The position numbers and the translations under genes are program-made. 64,000 nt of DNA, from positions 6,701,524 to 6,765,523 of the forward strand of contig CP036434.1 of the NCBI GenBank assembly GCA_007751475.1, given 5' to 3'. This document shows positions 24,980 through 33,961 of the stretch, one piece after another. Origin of the DNA: Saltatorellus ferox. Its GTDB lineage: Bacteria; Planctomycetota; UBA1135; GCA-002686595. A model generated the notes under the pieces. That model did not search any database. It saw only the letters and a list, made by a program, of their open reading frames with translations, and was not told where the DNA came from. The first letter of the stretch is position 1. Every line of letters starts with the position of its first letter.

Positions 24980-26827
24980 ATGGAAGAGACGAAGCGGATG
25001 GAAGCAGGCGTTGGGGCGCTCGGGCTCCTCGCCCTCGCGGCGATCGGCGCGGCGCTCCTGGCGTTCGGCTGGGACCGCGGGCCCGACGTGCTCGTGGACT
25101 TCGGACGCGAACTCTACGTGCCGTGGCGGCTGACGGAAGGGGACGTCCTGCACCGGGACATCGCCTGGTTCAACGGCCCGCTCGCACCCTGGATCCTCGA
25201 AGGCTGGATGCGCGTCTTCGGCGTCTCACTCGACGCCGTTCAAGCGCTGAACGCGCTGGTCATCGTCGCGACCACCGCGCTCTTGATGTCCCTCATCGCG
25301 CGCCTCACGAGCCGCGCCAGCGCCTGGGCTGGCGCGCTGACTTTCCTCACTGTGTTCGCCGTCGCCCAGCAGGAGGTGATCGGGAACTTTCACTTCCTGT
25401 CACCGTACTCCCACGGAATCACCTTCGGCTTCCTCGCGGGGCTGATCGCCCTGGACGGACTGGCGCGCGGCCTCGCGAGTCAGCGCTCTGGCTGGTACTT
25501 GGTCGCCGGCGCGGGCGCCGGGGCCGCGTTTCTGACCAAGGCGGAGATATCGCTGGCGGTCGGTGCGGGCTCCGGCGTGATGCTGGTCGCCACCGCCGCA
25601 GCGGGCCGCTCTGCAGGATGGCGCGCGCGGGCAATCATGGCCTGGGCCATCGGCGCTACCGCGATGCTGGCTTGCGCCTGGTCGCGCCTGGACGCCCAGC
25701 TGGACGGCGTGGGAGTGCGCGCGGCTCTGCTCGGAACCTGGCCCTACGCGCTCGACGATCGGGCGCGCGATCTTTCGTTCTACCGCAAGATGCGAGGAAC
25801 GGACCAGCCCCTCGCGAGCCTGGAGCGGATGGCCCTCTGGACCGCAGGCCTCGGCGCTTTCGTGGCTGCCGTCCTGGCCATCGGTGCGCGGGTGGGTGCC
25901 AGCGGCGTGCGCGGCGCGCGCTTGATCGCCTTCGGCGTGGCGCTCGCCCTCGGCGTGGCGGCCCTCTTCTTCGTGCCGATTCACTGGCTGCTCCTGCCTC
26001 TCCCGCTCGTGCTGCTGGCCCGAGCATTGCTCGTCTTCCGGCGCTGGGTGCGCGCTCCGCAGACGGCCACCCTGGATGCCGCTCGGCTCTCGTTCCTGGT
26101 GTTCAGCCTCGCCCTGCTGCCGAAGGTCCTGCTGGCACCGACGGCCCGCCAGTACGGCTTCGTGCTCGCGGTTCCTGGAACGCTGGTGCTCGTGTCGCTT
26201 CTCGTGCACTGTGTCCCACACTGGACGAGCCATGGCCCCGGTCAGCGAATGATGCACCGAGTGAACGGGCCGCCCGAGCGCCCATCTGCGAGGCGACGAG
26301 CCATGTCCGCAGCGGGCTTCGGACTCGTGGTCGTGTTCTGCCTCGCCAACCTGTTCGCGACGACACAGCGCTTCCGCAGCAAGACGGTCGAAGTGGGAAT
26401 CGGCGCCGACCGGATTCTCGCCAAGGGGTTCCGCGGAGTCGTGATGGCTGAACTCCTGCGCGACCTCGGGAAGCGCACGGGACCGGACCAGACCCTTCTC
26501 GTTCTACCGGAGGGAATCATGGTCAACTACCAGTTGCGCCGACGCACGCCAACGCGCCTGGTGAACTTCATGCCGCCCGAACTCGTCTTCTTCGACGAAG
26601 ACGCGATCGCCGCGGAACTGGCCTCTCATCCGCCGGACTTCGTCGCGCTCATTCACCGCCCTACCCTCGACTACGGCTATCCTTTCTTCGGCGAGGGGTT
26701 CGGCGAGCCGATCCTCGAGTGGGTCCGCGCCCACTACGACGAGGTGAGGATCATCGGGGACGACCCGTTCGATCCGAACCCGAAGGCGTTCGGGGCCGCG
26801 GTCTTGCAGAGACGCGCGGGCCGCTGA
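24980..26827 (+). CDS. Multi-spanning GT-C-fold glycosyltransferase-like membrane protein
   Basis: A 615-residue protein with about ten hydrophobic helices and a C-terminal soluble part (~150 residues). The first loop carries FGRELYVPWRLTEGDVLHRDIAWFNGPLAPWIL, typical of GT39/GT83-like polyprenyl-phosphate-sugar transferases, with acidic residues in the loop that normally hold the catalytic base. The substrate sugar and acceptor are unknown. ATG 24980 is the natural start; the open frame extends into the upstream gene but reads poorly there. It follows the DUF885-like lipoprotein by seven bases. The C-terminal domain (LLVLPEGIMVNYQLRRRTPTRLVNFMPPEL) resembles that of other planctomycete membrane sugar transferases. 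Confidence 0.72.
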   Translation: MEETKRMEAGVGALGLLALAAIGAALLAFGWDRGPDVLVDFGRELYVPWRLTEGDVLHRDIAWFNGPLAPWILEGWMRVFGVSLDAVQALNALVIVATTALLMSLIARLTSRASAWAGALTFLTVFAVAQQEVIGNFHFLSPYSHGITFGFLAGLIALDGLARGLASQRSGWYLVAGAGAGAAFLTKAEISLAVGAGSGVMLVATAAAGRSAGWRARAIMAWAIGATAMLACAWSRLDAQLDGVGVRAALLGTWPYALDDRARDLSFYRKMRGTDQPLASLERMALWTAGLGAFVAAVLAIGARVGASGVRGARLIAFGVALALGVAALFFVPIHWLLLPLPLVLLARALLVFRRWVRAPQTATLDAARLSFLVFSLALLPKVLLAPTARQYGFVLAVPGTLVLVSLLVHCVPHWTSHGPGQRMMHRVNGPPERPSARRRAMSAAGFGLVVVFCLANLFATTQRFRSKTVEVGIGADRILAKGFRGVVMAELLRDLGKRTGPDQTLLVLPEGIMVNYQLRRRTPTRLVNFMPPELVFFDEDAIAAELASHPPDFVALIHRPTLDYGYPFFGEGFGEPILEWVRAHYDEVRIIGDDPFDPNPKAFGAAVLQRRAGR

Positions 26828-26836
26828 ATTGACCGA

Positions 26837-28129
26837 CTATGCCAGCTCGACCTTCGGACCGGAGAGCGCGATCGAGCAGGCATCCGGCATCAGGTGCTTC
26901 TGCGCCGCGCGCTGGATGTCCTCAGGCGTCACCGCCGCGAACTCCGCGGGTAGGCGCTCGAGATGATCTTCGGGGAAGCCATGCAGCTCTGCACTGATCA
27001 GGTACGAGGCACGGCGCGACGCGCGCTCGAAGCCCATCGAAAATGAGCCGACGAGGTAGCTCTTCGCCACGCCGAGTTCCTCTTGGGGCACGGGCTCGTC
27101 GCGGATCGTACGCATTTCGGCGAGGAAGCCGTCCACGGCGGTCTGCACGTGCTCGGGGCTCGTGCCGATGTAGGCGCGGAACATCCCTGGCAGGAGGCCG
27201 GCGGAACCGTGAATGTCCGCGTGCACCGTGTAGGCGAGCCCCATCTGGTCGCGCAGTTTCTGGGTGATGCGGTTCGTGAAGCCGGGCCCCGTGCCCAGCA
27301 CGTGATCCATCACCGCAAGCGCCACGTAGTCAGGATCGTCGCGCTTGATGCCGAGATGGCCGAGGTATACGTGCACCTGATTACGTTCCCGCTCGAAGGC
27401 AGCACGACGCGGTTCCACGGGAGGAAAGGTGGGCTCGGTCCGCTCGTACGGGGTCCCGGCGGGCACCTTCGCGAAGGCTATCTCAGCGCGGTCACGCACT
27501 TCCACGGGATCGACGTCGCCGACCACCGCGATGACGGCGCGCTTTCCGCACCAGTTCGCCGCGCGATGGGCCCGCATGTCACCAGCGGTGATCACGCTTG
27601 CGGACTCGAGGGTTCCGTACGCGCTGCGGCCAAGAAAGTGATCCGCTCCGTAGATCAGCTTCTTGAAGAGAATGCCGCCCTGTGCGCGGGGGTCCTCGGC
27701 CTCCACGGCGAGGCGCGTCCGGAGGCGCTCGAGGTGAGTGGCAACGCGCGCATCGGGGTAGCTGGCGGTCGCCATCACCTCACCGAGGACGTCGACGAGG
27801 AGCCCCCAGCTCGATCCAGCCACTGCGCCGGAGAGGCCCATCGCGTCGCCCTGGATGCCGCCGCCTTCGGGCTCCAGAAGGAGGGCGATCGCCTCGTCCG
27901 ACTTCGTCTCGGTGCCCTGGTCCGCGAAGGCGCCCGCCATATACGCGACGCCTTCCTTCCCATCAGGATCGAGCCCTGGGCCTCCGCGGATATGAATGCG
28001 GACGGCGGTGACGGGCGCTCCTGCGCGACGGTGAACGAGCAGCGTGGCCCCGCAGCTGAGCTCGAAGCGCTCGCGCGGGACCTCGATCTTTGGAACGCTC
28101 TTCTCGGGGCCGGTAGACGTGGAGGTCAT
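26837..28129 (-). CDS. M16-family peptidase homologue, non-catalytic partner type
   Basis: A 430-residue M16B-like protein (two repeats of the M16 fold) starting PRERFELSCGATLLVHRRAGAPVTAV. The zinc-binding HxxEH is replaced: where the neighbour reads GVSHFLEHMMFKGT, this one reads GVAYMAGAFADQGT (Tyr63, Gly66, Ala67). The second-half motif NRITQKLRDQMGLAYTV, which closes the chamber over substrate, is kept. In two-subunit M16 peptidases one subunit is catalytic and the other binds substrate, and this one fits the latter. It lies 22 bases downstream of the catalytic gene on the same strand, so the pair should be co-expressed. No signal peptide is visible. Confidence 0.85.
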   Translation of the reverse strand: MTSTSTGPEKSVPKIEVPRERFELSCGATLLVHRRAGAPVTAVRIHIRGGPGLDPDGKEGVAYMAGAFADQGTETKSDEAIALLLEPEGGGIQGDAMGLSGAVAGSSWGLLVDVLGEVMATASYPDARVATHLERLRTRLAVEAEDPRAQGGILFKKLIYGADHFLGRSAYGTLESASVITAGDMRAHRAANWCGKRAVIAVVGDVDPVEVRDRAEIAFAKVPAGTPYERTEPTFPPVEPRRAAFERERNQVHVYLGHLGIKRDDPDYVALAVMDHVLGTGPGFTNRITQKLRDQMGLAYTVHADIHGSAGLLPGMFRAYIGTSPEHVQTAVDGFLAEMRTIRDEPVPQEELGVAKSYLVGSFSMGFERASRRASYLISAELHGFPEDHLERLPAEFAAVTPEDIQRAAQKHLMPDACSIALSGPKVELA

Positions 28130-28151
28130 GGTGATGGGGAGGAGAGCCTGT

Positions 28152-29450
28152 TCAGGCGGGCTGAGGTTCGATTGCAGCGGCTTCAGGCAGCGACCAGCCG
28201 ATGATGCGTCGACCCGGCGAGAGAAGACGCGCGCAGGTCTCGCGGACCATCTCGGCCGTCACCGCGTTGCGCCGCTCGGAAACCCGGAGCGCGTCCTTCC
28301 ACTCGAGATCGGTCGCATACTCTCCGAGCGTCTCGGCCACGTCAGTGATCGTCTCCGATTCGAACGCCTCGCTCGCGTGAAGGAGTTTCTTCGCGCGCGT
28401 CAACTCGTCGTCGTTCACGAGTTCCGTGCGGAGCCGCGCGACTTCCTCGTCGATCACGGCTTCCAGGGTGGCCGGGGCCACGCCCTGAACGGCCTCGGCG
28501 TAGATCCAGAATCCGCCCGCGGACTGTCGCGCGTCGTTGTTGGCCGAAACGCTCGTGGCGAGGCCCTCGTTCACGACAGCGCGGCGATAAAGGCGAGCGA
28601 GCTTGCCGCTGGTCAGCACGGTGACGACCACGTCGAGGACGAAGTCATCGTCCGACCCGAAGACTCCGCCTGGCCAGGCCATGATCAATCGGGAGGCCTG
28701 GTCGTCCCAGGTGGTCTCGATCCGCATCAGCCCCGAGAAGTCCGGGGCGGGGGGCGGGCGCCGCTCGTCGGCGACACTGGGCTCTGGATCCGCGATCTTG
28801 CCAAAGCGCTCTTCGGCCGCCTCGATCGCGCGCTTCGGGTCCACGTCGCCCGCGATCACGAGCGTGGCGTTGCCGGGGCGATAGAAGCGCTCGTAGTGAG
28901 CTCGCATATCCGCAGGCGTCATCGGAATCAGCGTGTCGCGATAGCCGATGACCGGATGCGCATAGGGATGACGACCGAAGAGAGCCGTGGAGACCTTCTC
29001 CGACAGGGCGCGCCACGGGTCGTCGAGTCCCATGGAGAGTTCCTCCAGCACGACCTGCTTCTCGGAGGCGAATTCCTCAGGGTCGAGCGCGAGGCTCTGC
29101 ATCCGATCCGCTTCGAGGTCGAGCGCGCGCTCCCAGCGATCGGACGCGAACTCGAACCAGTAGGCGGTGTGATCCGGCGTGGTGAACGCGTTGTTGCTGC
29201 CGCCGAGGACAGTGGTTTCGAGGTCGATCGCCCCCTTGCCCAGCGTGTCCGTGCCCTTGAACATCATGTGCTCGAGGAAGTGGCTGACGCCGGCTTCCTC
29301 GGGACGCTCGTGGCGGCCACCCACGCCGTACCAGACCATGACGGCGACGACGGGGTCGGAGTGGCGCTCGGCCACGAGGACCTTCATCCCGTTGGACAGT
29401 CGGCTCTCGTGAACGGTGGCACCACAGTACTTGGGCGGAGTCTTCGGCAT
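28152..29450 (-). CDS. M16-family zinc metallopeptidase, catalytic subunit
   Basis: A 432-residue M16B peptidase with the inverted zinc motif His57-Phe-Leu-Glu60-His61 in GVSHFLEHMMFKGT; the third ligand Glu should lie in ASDRWERALDLEADRM about 75 residues on. Its second half has RLYRRAVVNEGLATSVSANND. The reaction is zinc-dependent cleavage of small unfolded peptides in a closed chamber. It lacks an obvious signal peptide, so it may be cytoplasmic, as some M16B pairs are. The next gene on the same strand is its non-catalytic partner. Start ATG 29450; 32 bases separate it from rluB upstream. Confidence 0.92.
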   Translation of the reverse strand: MPKTPPKYCGATVHESRLSNGMKVLVAERHSDPVVAVMVWYGVGGRHERPEEAGVSHFLEHMMFKGTDTLGKGAIDLETTVLGGSNNAFTTPDHTAYWFEFASDRWERALDLEADRMQSLALDPEEFASEKQVVLEELSMGLDDPWRALSEKVSTALFGRHPYAHPVIGYRDTLIPMTPADMRAHYERFYRPGNATLVIAGDVDPKRAIEAAEERFGKIADPEPSVADERRPPPAPDFSGLMRIETTWDDQASRLIMAWPGGVFGSDDDFVLDVVVTVLTSGKLARLYRRAVVNEGLATSVSANNDARQSAGGFWIYAEAVQGVAPATLEAVIDEEVARLRTELVNDDELTRAKKLLHASEAFESETITDVAETLGEYATDLEWKDALRVSERRNAVTAEMVRETCARLLSPGRRIIGWSLPEAAAIEPQPA

Positions 29451-29482
29451 GGGCTGGATCGATGAACGATGGGGTGGACGAA

Positions 29483-30589
29483 CTACCGGCGACGGCGAGA
29501 GGAACCTCGGCGAGCGCTACCGCTGCGGCTGGCCCCGCGGCTGGCCCCGCGTGGACCACCGCTGGACGCGGAGGCTCCGCGGCGAGTGGTACGACGAGCG
29601 CCGCCAGGTCCGAGAGTCCCGGTGCGAGCGCCGCCGCGGCGCGCTCCGCCTGAGCGACGAGTGCCGGCACCCCGCCGGGGTCGCGCCCCGCCGAAGCCCA
29701 CTTCTTCCCCCTCGCGAAGGCCCTCCTCCGCTCCATTTTCGGGGCCATTGGGTCCTGTTCCGCTGAGCAGACCTTCCACTTCCTCGCGGCTGAGCGCCCG
29801 CCAACGGCCCTCCTTAAGACCGCGGATCGTGAGCGGACCGATGCTGGTGCGCGTGAGGGCGAGCACCTTGTGCCCGACGCGAGCGAAGACGCGGCGAACC
29901 TCGCGGTTCTTGCCCTCCTGGATCGTGACCTCCAGCGTCGAACCGTTGGCGGTTCGACGCTGAACGAGGACGCGCGCGCGAGCCGTACGACCCTCGGCGA
30001 GGTGAACGCCGTCGCGGATCTTCTGCACCGCCTCGTCGGTGATGCGCCCTGGAACCTTGACGAGATAGCGCTTCTCGACGCCGAAGCGAGGGTGCGCGAT
30101 CCGGTCGGCGAACTCACCGTCGCTCGTCATGATGATGAGCCCCTTGGACTCCTCGTCGAGACGGCCGACGGAGAAGATCCGTCCCTTGTTCGGGTCGGTG
30201 ATGAGGTCGATCGCGCGAGGACGCGTTTCGCGCTCCTCGTTCGTACAGACGACGCCCGCCGGCTTGTGCAGAAGGTAGTAGCGCCGCTCGCGGGGGTCCG
30301 AGCGCAGTCGGACGCCGTTCACGTCCACGACCTGCGTCGAGGGATCGATCTTGGTGCCGAGCTCGGTGACGATCTGCTCGTCCACGAGCACCTTGCCTGA
30401 CTCGATGAGTTCATCGCTGCCCCGGCGAGAGGCCACGCCGTTGTCGGCAAGGAACTTGTTGAGGCGAACCAGATGCTGGTCGCGTTTCTCATCGCGGGCG
30501 GAGGAGGAACGGGCCGGCATGCGCTTGGCACCGACCTTCTTGAGGGGGGCGCGGCCTCGGCCGCGCGTTCCGCTTCGTCGTCTTACCAT
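29483..30589 (-). CDS. rluB: RluB-type pseudouridine synthase with Arg/Gly-rich tail
   Basis: A 368-residue protein. Residues ~40-90 form an S4 RNA-binding domain (VRLNKFLADNGVASRRGSDELIESGKVLVD). It continues with the RsuA/RluB/E/F catalytic domain: LLHKPAGVVCTNEE, GRLDEESKGLIIMTSDG with the catalytic Asp, and QEGKNREVRRVFARVGHKV. The reaction is U to pseudouridine in 23S rRNA helix 89 for RluB; RsuA or RluE/F targets cannot be excluded. The last ~90 residues are low-complexity Arg/Gly/Ser/Ala (GGARRGGARTG), an RGG-like extension, and the N-terminus is also basic. Tails like this are common in high-GC bacteria and probably add non-specific RNA binding. Start ATG 30589. Confidence 0.92.
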   Translation of the reverse strand: MVRRRSGTRGRGRAPLKKVGAKRMPARSSSARDEKRDQHLVRLNKFLADNGVASRRGSDELIESGKVLVDEQIVTELGTKIDPSTQVVDVNGVRLRSDPRERRYYLLHKPAGVVCTNEERETRPRAIDLITDPNKGRIFSVGRLDEESKGLIIMTSDGEFADRIAHPRFGVEKRYLVKVPGRITDEAVQKIRDGVHLAEGRTARARVLVQRRTANGSTLEVTIQEGKNREVRRVFARVGHKVLALTRTSIGPLTIRGLKEGRWRALSREEVEGLLSGTGPNGPENGAEEGLREGEEVGFGGARPRRGAGTRRSGGARRGGARTGTLGPGGARRTTRRGASASSGGPRGASRGASRSGSARRGSSRRRR

Positions 30590-30618
30590 GGGGGTGACTT
30601 GCCTGGACGTCCAGGTCT

Positions 30619-31683
30619 TCAGGCCCTCGCGGGCCGTGCTCGTACGAGCTTGAGCTCACCGTCAGCATCCACGATCTTCGCGGATTTGAGGTCAGCGGGG
30701 AGCACCCAGGCGCCCCCCTTCACAAGTGGGTAAATCTCCCCGTCGCCCGTGTCGATTCGCCCGCTTCCAGCGAGCACGACCAGGACCGTGGGGAGCGCTT
30801 CGACCGTCATCTCGACGGGTTCATGCACTTCGAGCACCTCGGCGACGAACTGCTTGCACCGGGCAAGCGTCGCAATACGGTTGGCGGATGCTGTGGCGGA
30901 CGCATGGCCGCGAGCGCTGGCCGCCTCCGATCGAGAGGAGGAGCTGACTTCGAACTGAAGGGGACCGGGGCCCTCGACCTTCCGGTCGTAGTCCATGGAT
31001 CGAAACGACTCCTCGAGGTGCGTCTCGCGAGGCTTCCCGTCGATGCCGGTCCGCCCCCAGTCGTACAGACGATAGGTGGTATCTGAATTCGTTTGCACCT
31101 CTACGATCGCTATCCCCGCTCCGATACTGTGCACCGTCCCGGACGGAACGTGAACGCCATCCCCTGCGCTCACAGGATAGCGCTGGAGGAGATGAACGAC
31201 TTCCGGGGTGGTCGCGCCCGCGGCGAAACGAGTGGCGTCGACTCCAGGCGCGAGGCCCAGGAAGATCTCTGCGCGCGGAGCGGCGTCGAGGATGAACCAG
31301 CACTCGTCCTTGGAGGAGCCGCCGTACTTGGCAGCAGCCCGATCGTCCGGGTGCACCTGAACCGATAGGTTCGCCTGGGCGTCCAGCAGCTTGAGCAGCA
31401 GCGGGAACGACTCATCGTCGCCGAGAATCGACTCCCCGACGAGCGCCTCTCGCTCGGACAACATGAGTCCTTGAAGCGTCCGACCCTGAAAAGGTCCGCT
31501 GGCCACCTTCGACGATTGGTCGCCGCGGTCGCTGACGATCCAGACCTCCCCTACCGGCTCGCCCTTGCGCCAGGCGAGCGGAGGATCGCCTGGGAGAGGC
31601 GCCACGTAGGGCCGCAAGGCTTCCCCACCCCAGACTTTCGTCACGAGTACGGGCAAGAGGCGAAGTGGGCACTGGATCGACAT
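30619..31683 (-). CDS. manA: Mannose-6-phosphate isomerase, class I
   Basis: A 354-residue cupin-fold isomerase interconverting mannose 6-phosphate and fructose 6-phosphate to feed GDP-mannose and exopolysaccharide or lipid-linked sugar synthesis. The zinc site comes from SVQVHPDD, the Glu of KDECWFIL, and VHVPSGTVHSIGAGIAIVEVQTNSDTTYRLYDW, which holds a His and the conserved closing tract. Length fits the short bacterial class. Start ATG 31683; it sits 29 bases upstream of rluB on the same strand, suggesting a loose operon. The ~145 bases upstream are shared with a divergent small gene. Confidence 0.93.
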   Translation of the reverse strand: MSIQCPLRLLPVLVTKVWGGEALRPYVAPLPGDPPLAWRKGEPVGEVWIVSDRGDQSSKVASGPFQGRTLQGLMLSEREALVGESILGDDESFPLLLKLLDAQANLSVQVHPDDRAAAKYGGSSKDECWFILDAAPRAEIFLGLAPGVDATRFAAGATTPEVVHLLQRYPVSAGDGVHVPSGTVHSIGAGIAIVEVQTNSDTTYRLYDWGRTGIDGKPRETHLEESFRSMDYDRKVEGPGPLQFEVSSSSRSEAASARGHASATASANRIATLARCKQFVAEVLEVHEPVEMTVEALPTVLVVLAGSGRIDTGDGEIYPLVKGGAWVLPADLKSAKIVDADGELKLVRARPARA

Positions 31684-31828
31684 GAGATGAGTTCTGGGGG
31701 CAGTCCGGAAGGGTAGCGCTCTTCCTTGCGTAGGGGGGCGGTTGCTGATTTATATCGGGGATGAAGAGCGGAACCTCTACCGCTTTCTGCCCCCCGACCC
31801 CATTCCCCTCACGAAACCCCGGCAATCC

Positions 31829-32086
31829 ATGGAAATCCTAATCGATCTCATCAGCGGCGCCGTTGGCGGCAACCTACTGGGCGCCCTCACCAAGGGTGGC
31901 GGGCTCCTCAAGACGATCATGGGGCTCCTGGGCGGAGGCCTCGGCAACTTCATCGGCCCGGACATCCTGAAGCAGATCGGCGCCCTCGCGGAGTCGGGCC
32001 AAGCTGGCCAGGCCGGTGTCTCTGCTGGCCTCGGCGGAATCCTCGCGATGATCGCCGGCCTCTTCAACAAGAAGAAGGAGGCCTGA
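31829..32086 (+). CDS. Small glycine-rich hydrophobic protein of unknown function
   Basis: An 85-residue protein starting MEILIDLISGAVGGNLLGAL and ending IAGLFNKKKEA. It has two hydrophobic Gly/Leu-rich stretches and a basic tail, resembling a group of short proteins with a GAxGGNxxGAL motif, possibly membrane-associated. ATG 31829 gives this compact form; an open frame upstream adds an unrelated Pro/Arg-rich leader. It is flanked by manA (divergent) and recN (convergent). No function can be assigned. Confidence 0.6.
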   Translation: MEILIDLISGAVGGNLLGALTKGGGLLKTIMGLLGGGLGNFIGPDILKQIGALAESGQAGQAGVSAGLGGILAMIAGLFNKKKEA

Positions 32087-32128
32087 TCGAAAGCCCGATG
32101 GCTAGAAGACCCAGCTGCTAGATAGAGC

Positions 32129-33901
32129 CTAGCTCAACAATCGCTCCGCCTCGGCGAGAGCTGTGGGCTCAGCGGCACCGCCGGCGATCATGTCGGCAAT
32201 TTCGGCCACGCGTGGTTCCCCGATGAGGACTGTGATCCTCGTCCGCGTGCGCCCTTCCTCTACCTCCTTTCGCACCTGCAGGTGGCGCGCGGCGCGCGCC
32301 GCGATGGCCGGGAGGTGAGTGACGCAGAGAACCTGGTGATGCGCTCCCAGCGCCTCGAGGTGTCGAGCCACCTTCGGACCGAGCCGTCCACCGACACCGG
32401 CATCCACCTCGTCGAAGACGAGGGTCGGAGTCGATCGACGTACCGCCAGGGCTCCCCGCAGCGCCAGGAGGATGCGCGCCGCCTCACCTCCCGAGGCCAC
32501 GGCCCGCAGCGGCTGAACGTCTTCGCCCGGGTTGGCCGCGAGAAGTAGCTCGACCCCCTCCGCTCCGCTGGCCGTGAATCGCAGACGATCCCGCTCGATC
32601 TGATCTGGGTTCGCCGCTGCCTCCCCCAACGGTTCGGCCGCGCCCATTCCGGTGCCGGCTGAGGCCGGGCCGTTCGGGGTCAGCGCCATCGAAAACTCGG
32701 CCCGTTCGAGCCCGAGGTCCTTGAGACCAGACTCGACCTCCTTTTTGAGCTTACCCGCCAGCTTGGCCCGCGCCTGACCGAGTCGCTTCGCGGACTCCGC
32801 CATGCTCTTGCGAGCCAGAACGACCGCTGCTACGAGTTCTTCGCGGGTCGCGCCGCCGCCATCGATCGACTCGAGTTCCGCCTCCAGCTCGGCCCGGCGG
32901 GCTTCGAGACCTGCAATATCCGTCCCGTACTTGCGCTCTAGACGCTCCAGCAGCCCGAGCCTGACCTCGACCGCTTCGAGGCGAGCGGGATCCACTTCTA
33001 CGCCGTCGAGGAACGCCGAGATTCCACGGGTCGCTTCTTCGAGCAATAGCGATGCTTCGCGCAGCTGGGACGCGGGCTCCTCAAGATCGCCGATCCTTCC
33101 GGCCCATTCGCCCAAGACCCTCTCCGAGCGCGACACCGCGTCGAGCGCAGCGTCATCCCCCTCGCCAAGGCTGTCGAGAACGGCCCCCAGTTCGAGCCCG
33201 AGGTCGGCGGCATGCCGTAGCACCGACCGATCAGATCGCAAGCTCTCGGCTTCCGCCAGCGAAGGGTCGGCCTCGGCAAGCTCGGCAGCCTGGAACCGAA
33301 CGAGGTCGAGGCGCTGGAGCCGTTCAGACTCCAGGGAATCGAGCGCCACCAGCTGATCCGTGAGGTCGATCCAGCGCGCGCGTCGTTCGCGATACCCCGC
33401 CAAGGTGTCGTGGAGCCCCCCGAAAAGGTCCACCAGCCGGAGCTGCTCCGCGGGTTCGAAAAGCCTTTGGTGGTCGTTCTGGCCGTGAATCTCGACGAGT
33501 TGCGCCGCCAGACCCCGAAGCAGCTTCTGGGTTACGGGCCGGTGATTCACGTGAGCCCGACTTCGCCCGTCCCTCGCGATGGTGCGGGTGAGGATCAACT
33601 CCAGCTCATCCCGGTCGTCCCGGTCCTCCAGTGCCTCCGGCAGGTGCTCACCGAGCCACATGGATACGAGCTCGCCATACCCCTTCAGGGGCATCGAAAA
33701 CCGCCCTTCGACCCGTGCCCGCTCCGCTCCCTTCCGCACCATGGCGGCCTTGGCGCGACTCCCGATCAGGAGCTCGAGAGCATCCACCAGAAGACTCTTC
33801 CCCGCACCGGTCTCACCGGTGACAGCATTCAATCCAGGCCCGAATTCAAGGGCGGCCAGCTCGAACAGAGCAAGGTCCTGAAGGCTGAGTTCAACAAGCA
33901 T
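32129..33901 (-). CDS. recN: DNA repair protein RecN (SMC-like ATPase)
   Basis: A 590-residue SMC-type ATPase. At the N-terminus are MLVELSLQDLALFELAALEFGPGLNAVTGETGAGKS (Walker A), and the ARVEGRF and ARDGRSRAHVNHRPVT segments. Two coiled-coil arms (~180-360) surround a short head. The C-terminus has the signature ASGGEAARILLAL and Walker B TLVFDEVDAGVGGRLG, followed by HHQVLCVTHLPAIAARA. RecN tethers DNA ends during double-strand break repair. The start is set at ATG 33901 because the family begins right at the first beta strand (MLVELSL); upstream ATGs would add a short unsupported tail. It is 60 bases upstream of the RAYT stop on the same strand. Confidence 0.95.
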   Translation of the reverse strand: MLVELSLQDLALFELAALEFGPGLNAVTGETGAGKSLLVDALELLIGSRAKAAMVRKGAERARVEGRFSMPLKGYGELVSMWLGEHLPEALEDRDDRDELELILTRTIARDGRSRAHVNHRPVTQKLLRGLAAQLVEIHGQNDHQRLFEPAEQLRLVDLFGGLHDTLAGYRERRARWIDLTDQLVALDSLESERLQRLDLVRFQAAELAEADPSLAEAESLRSDRSVLRHAADLGLELGAVLDSLGEGDDAALDAVSRSERVLGEWAGRIGDLEEPASQLREASLLLEEATRGISAFLDGVEVDPARLEAVEVRLGLLERLERKYGTDIAGLEARRAELEAELESIDGGGATREELVAAVVLARKSMAESAKRLGQARAKLAGKLKKEVESGLKDLGLERAEFSMALTPNGPASAGTGMGAAEPLGEAAANPDQIERDRLRFTASGAEGVELLLAANPGEDVQPLRAVASGGEAARILLALRGALAVRRSTPTLVFDEVDAGVGGRLGPKVARHLEALGAHHQVLCVTHLPAIAARAARHLQVRKEVEEGRTRTRITVLIGEPRVAEIADMIAGGAAEPTALAEAERLLS

Positions 33902-33961
33902 CGTTCCGGAGACCATCGCACGCGCTCCGGGATCTGGCAAGACAGGAACCCGAATAAAAGC

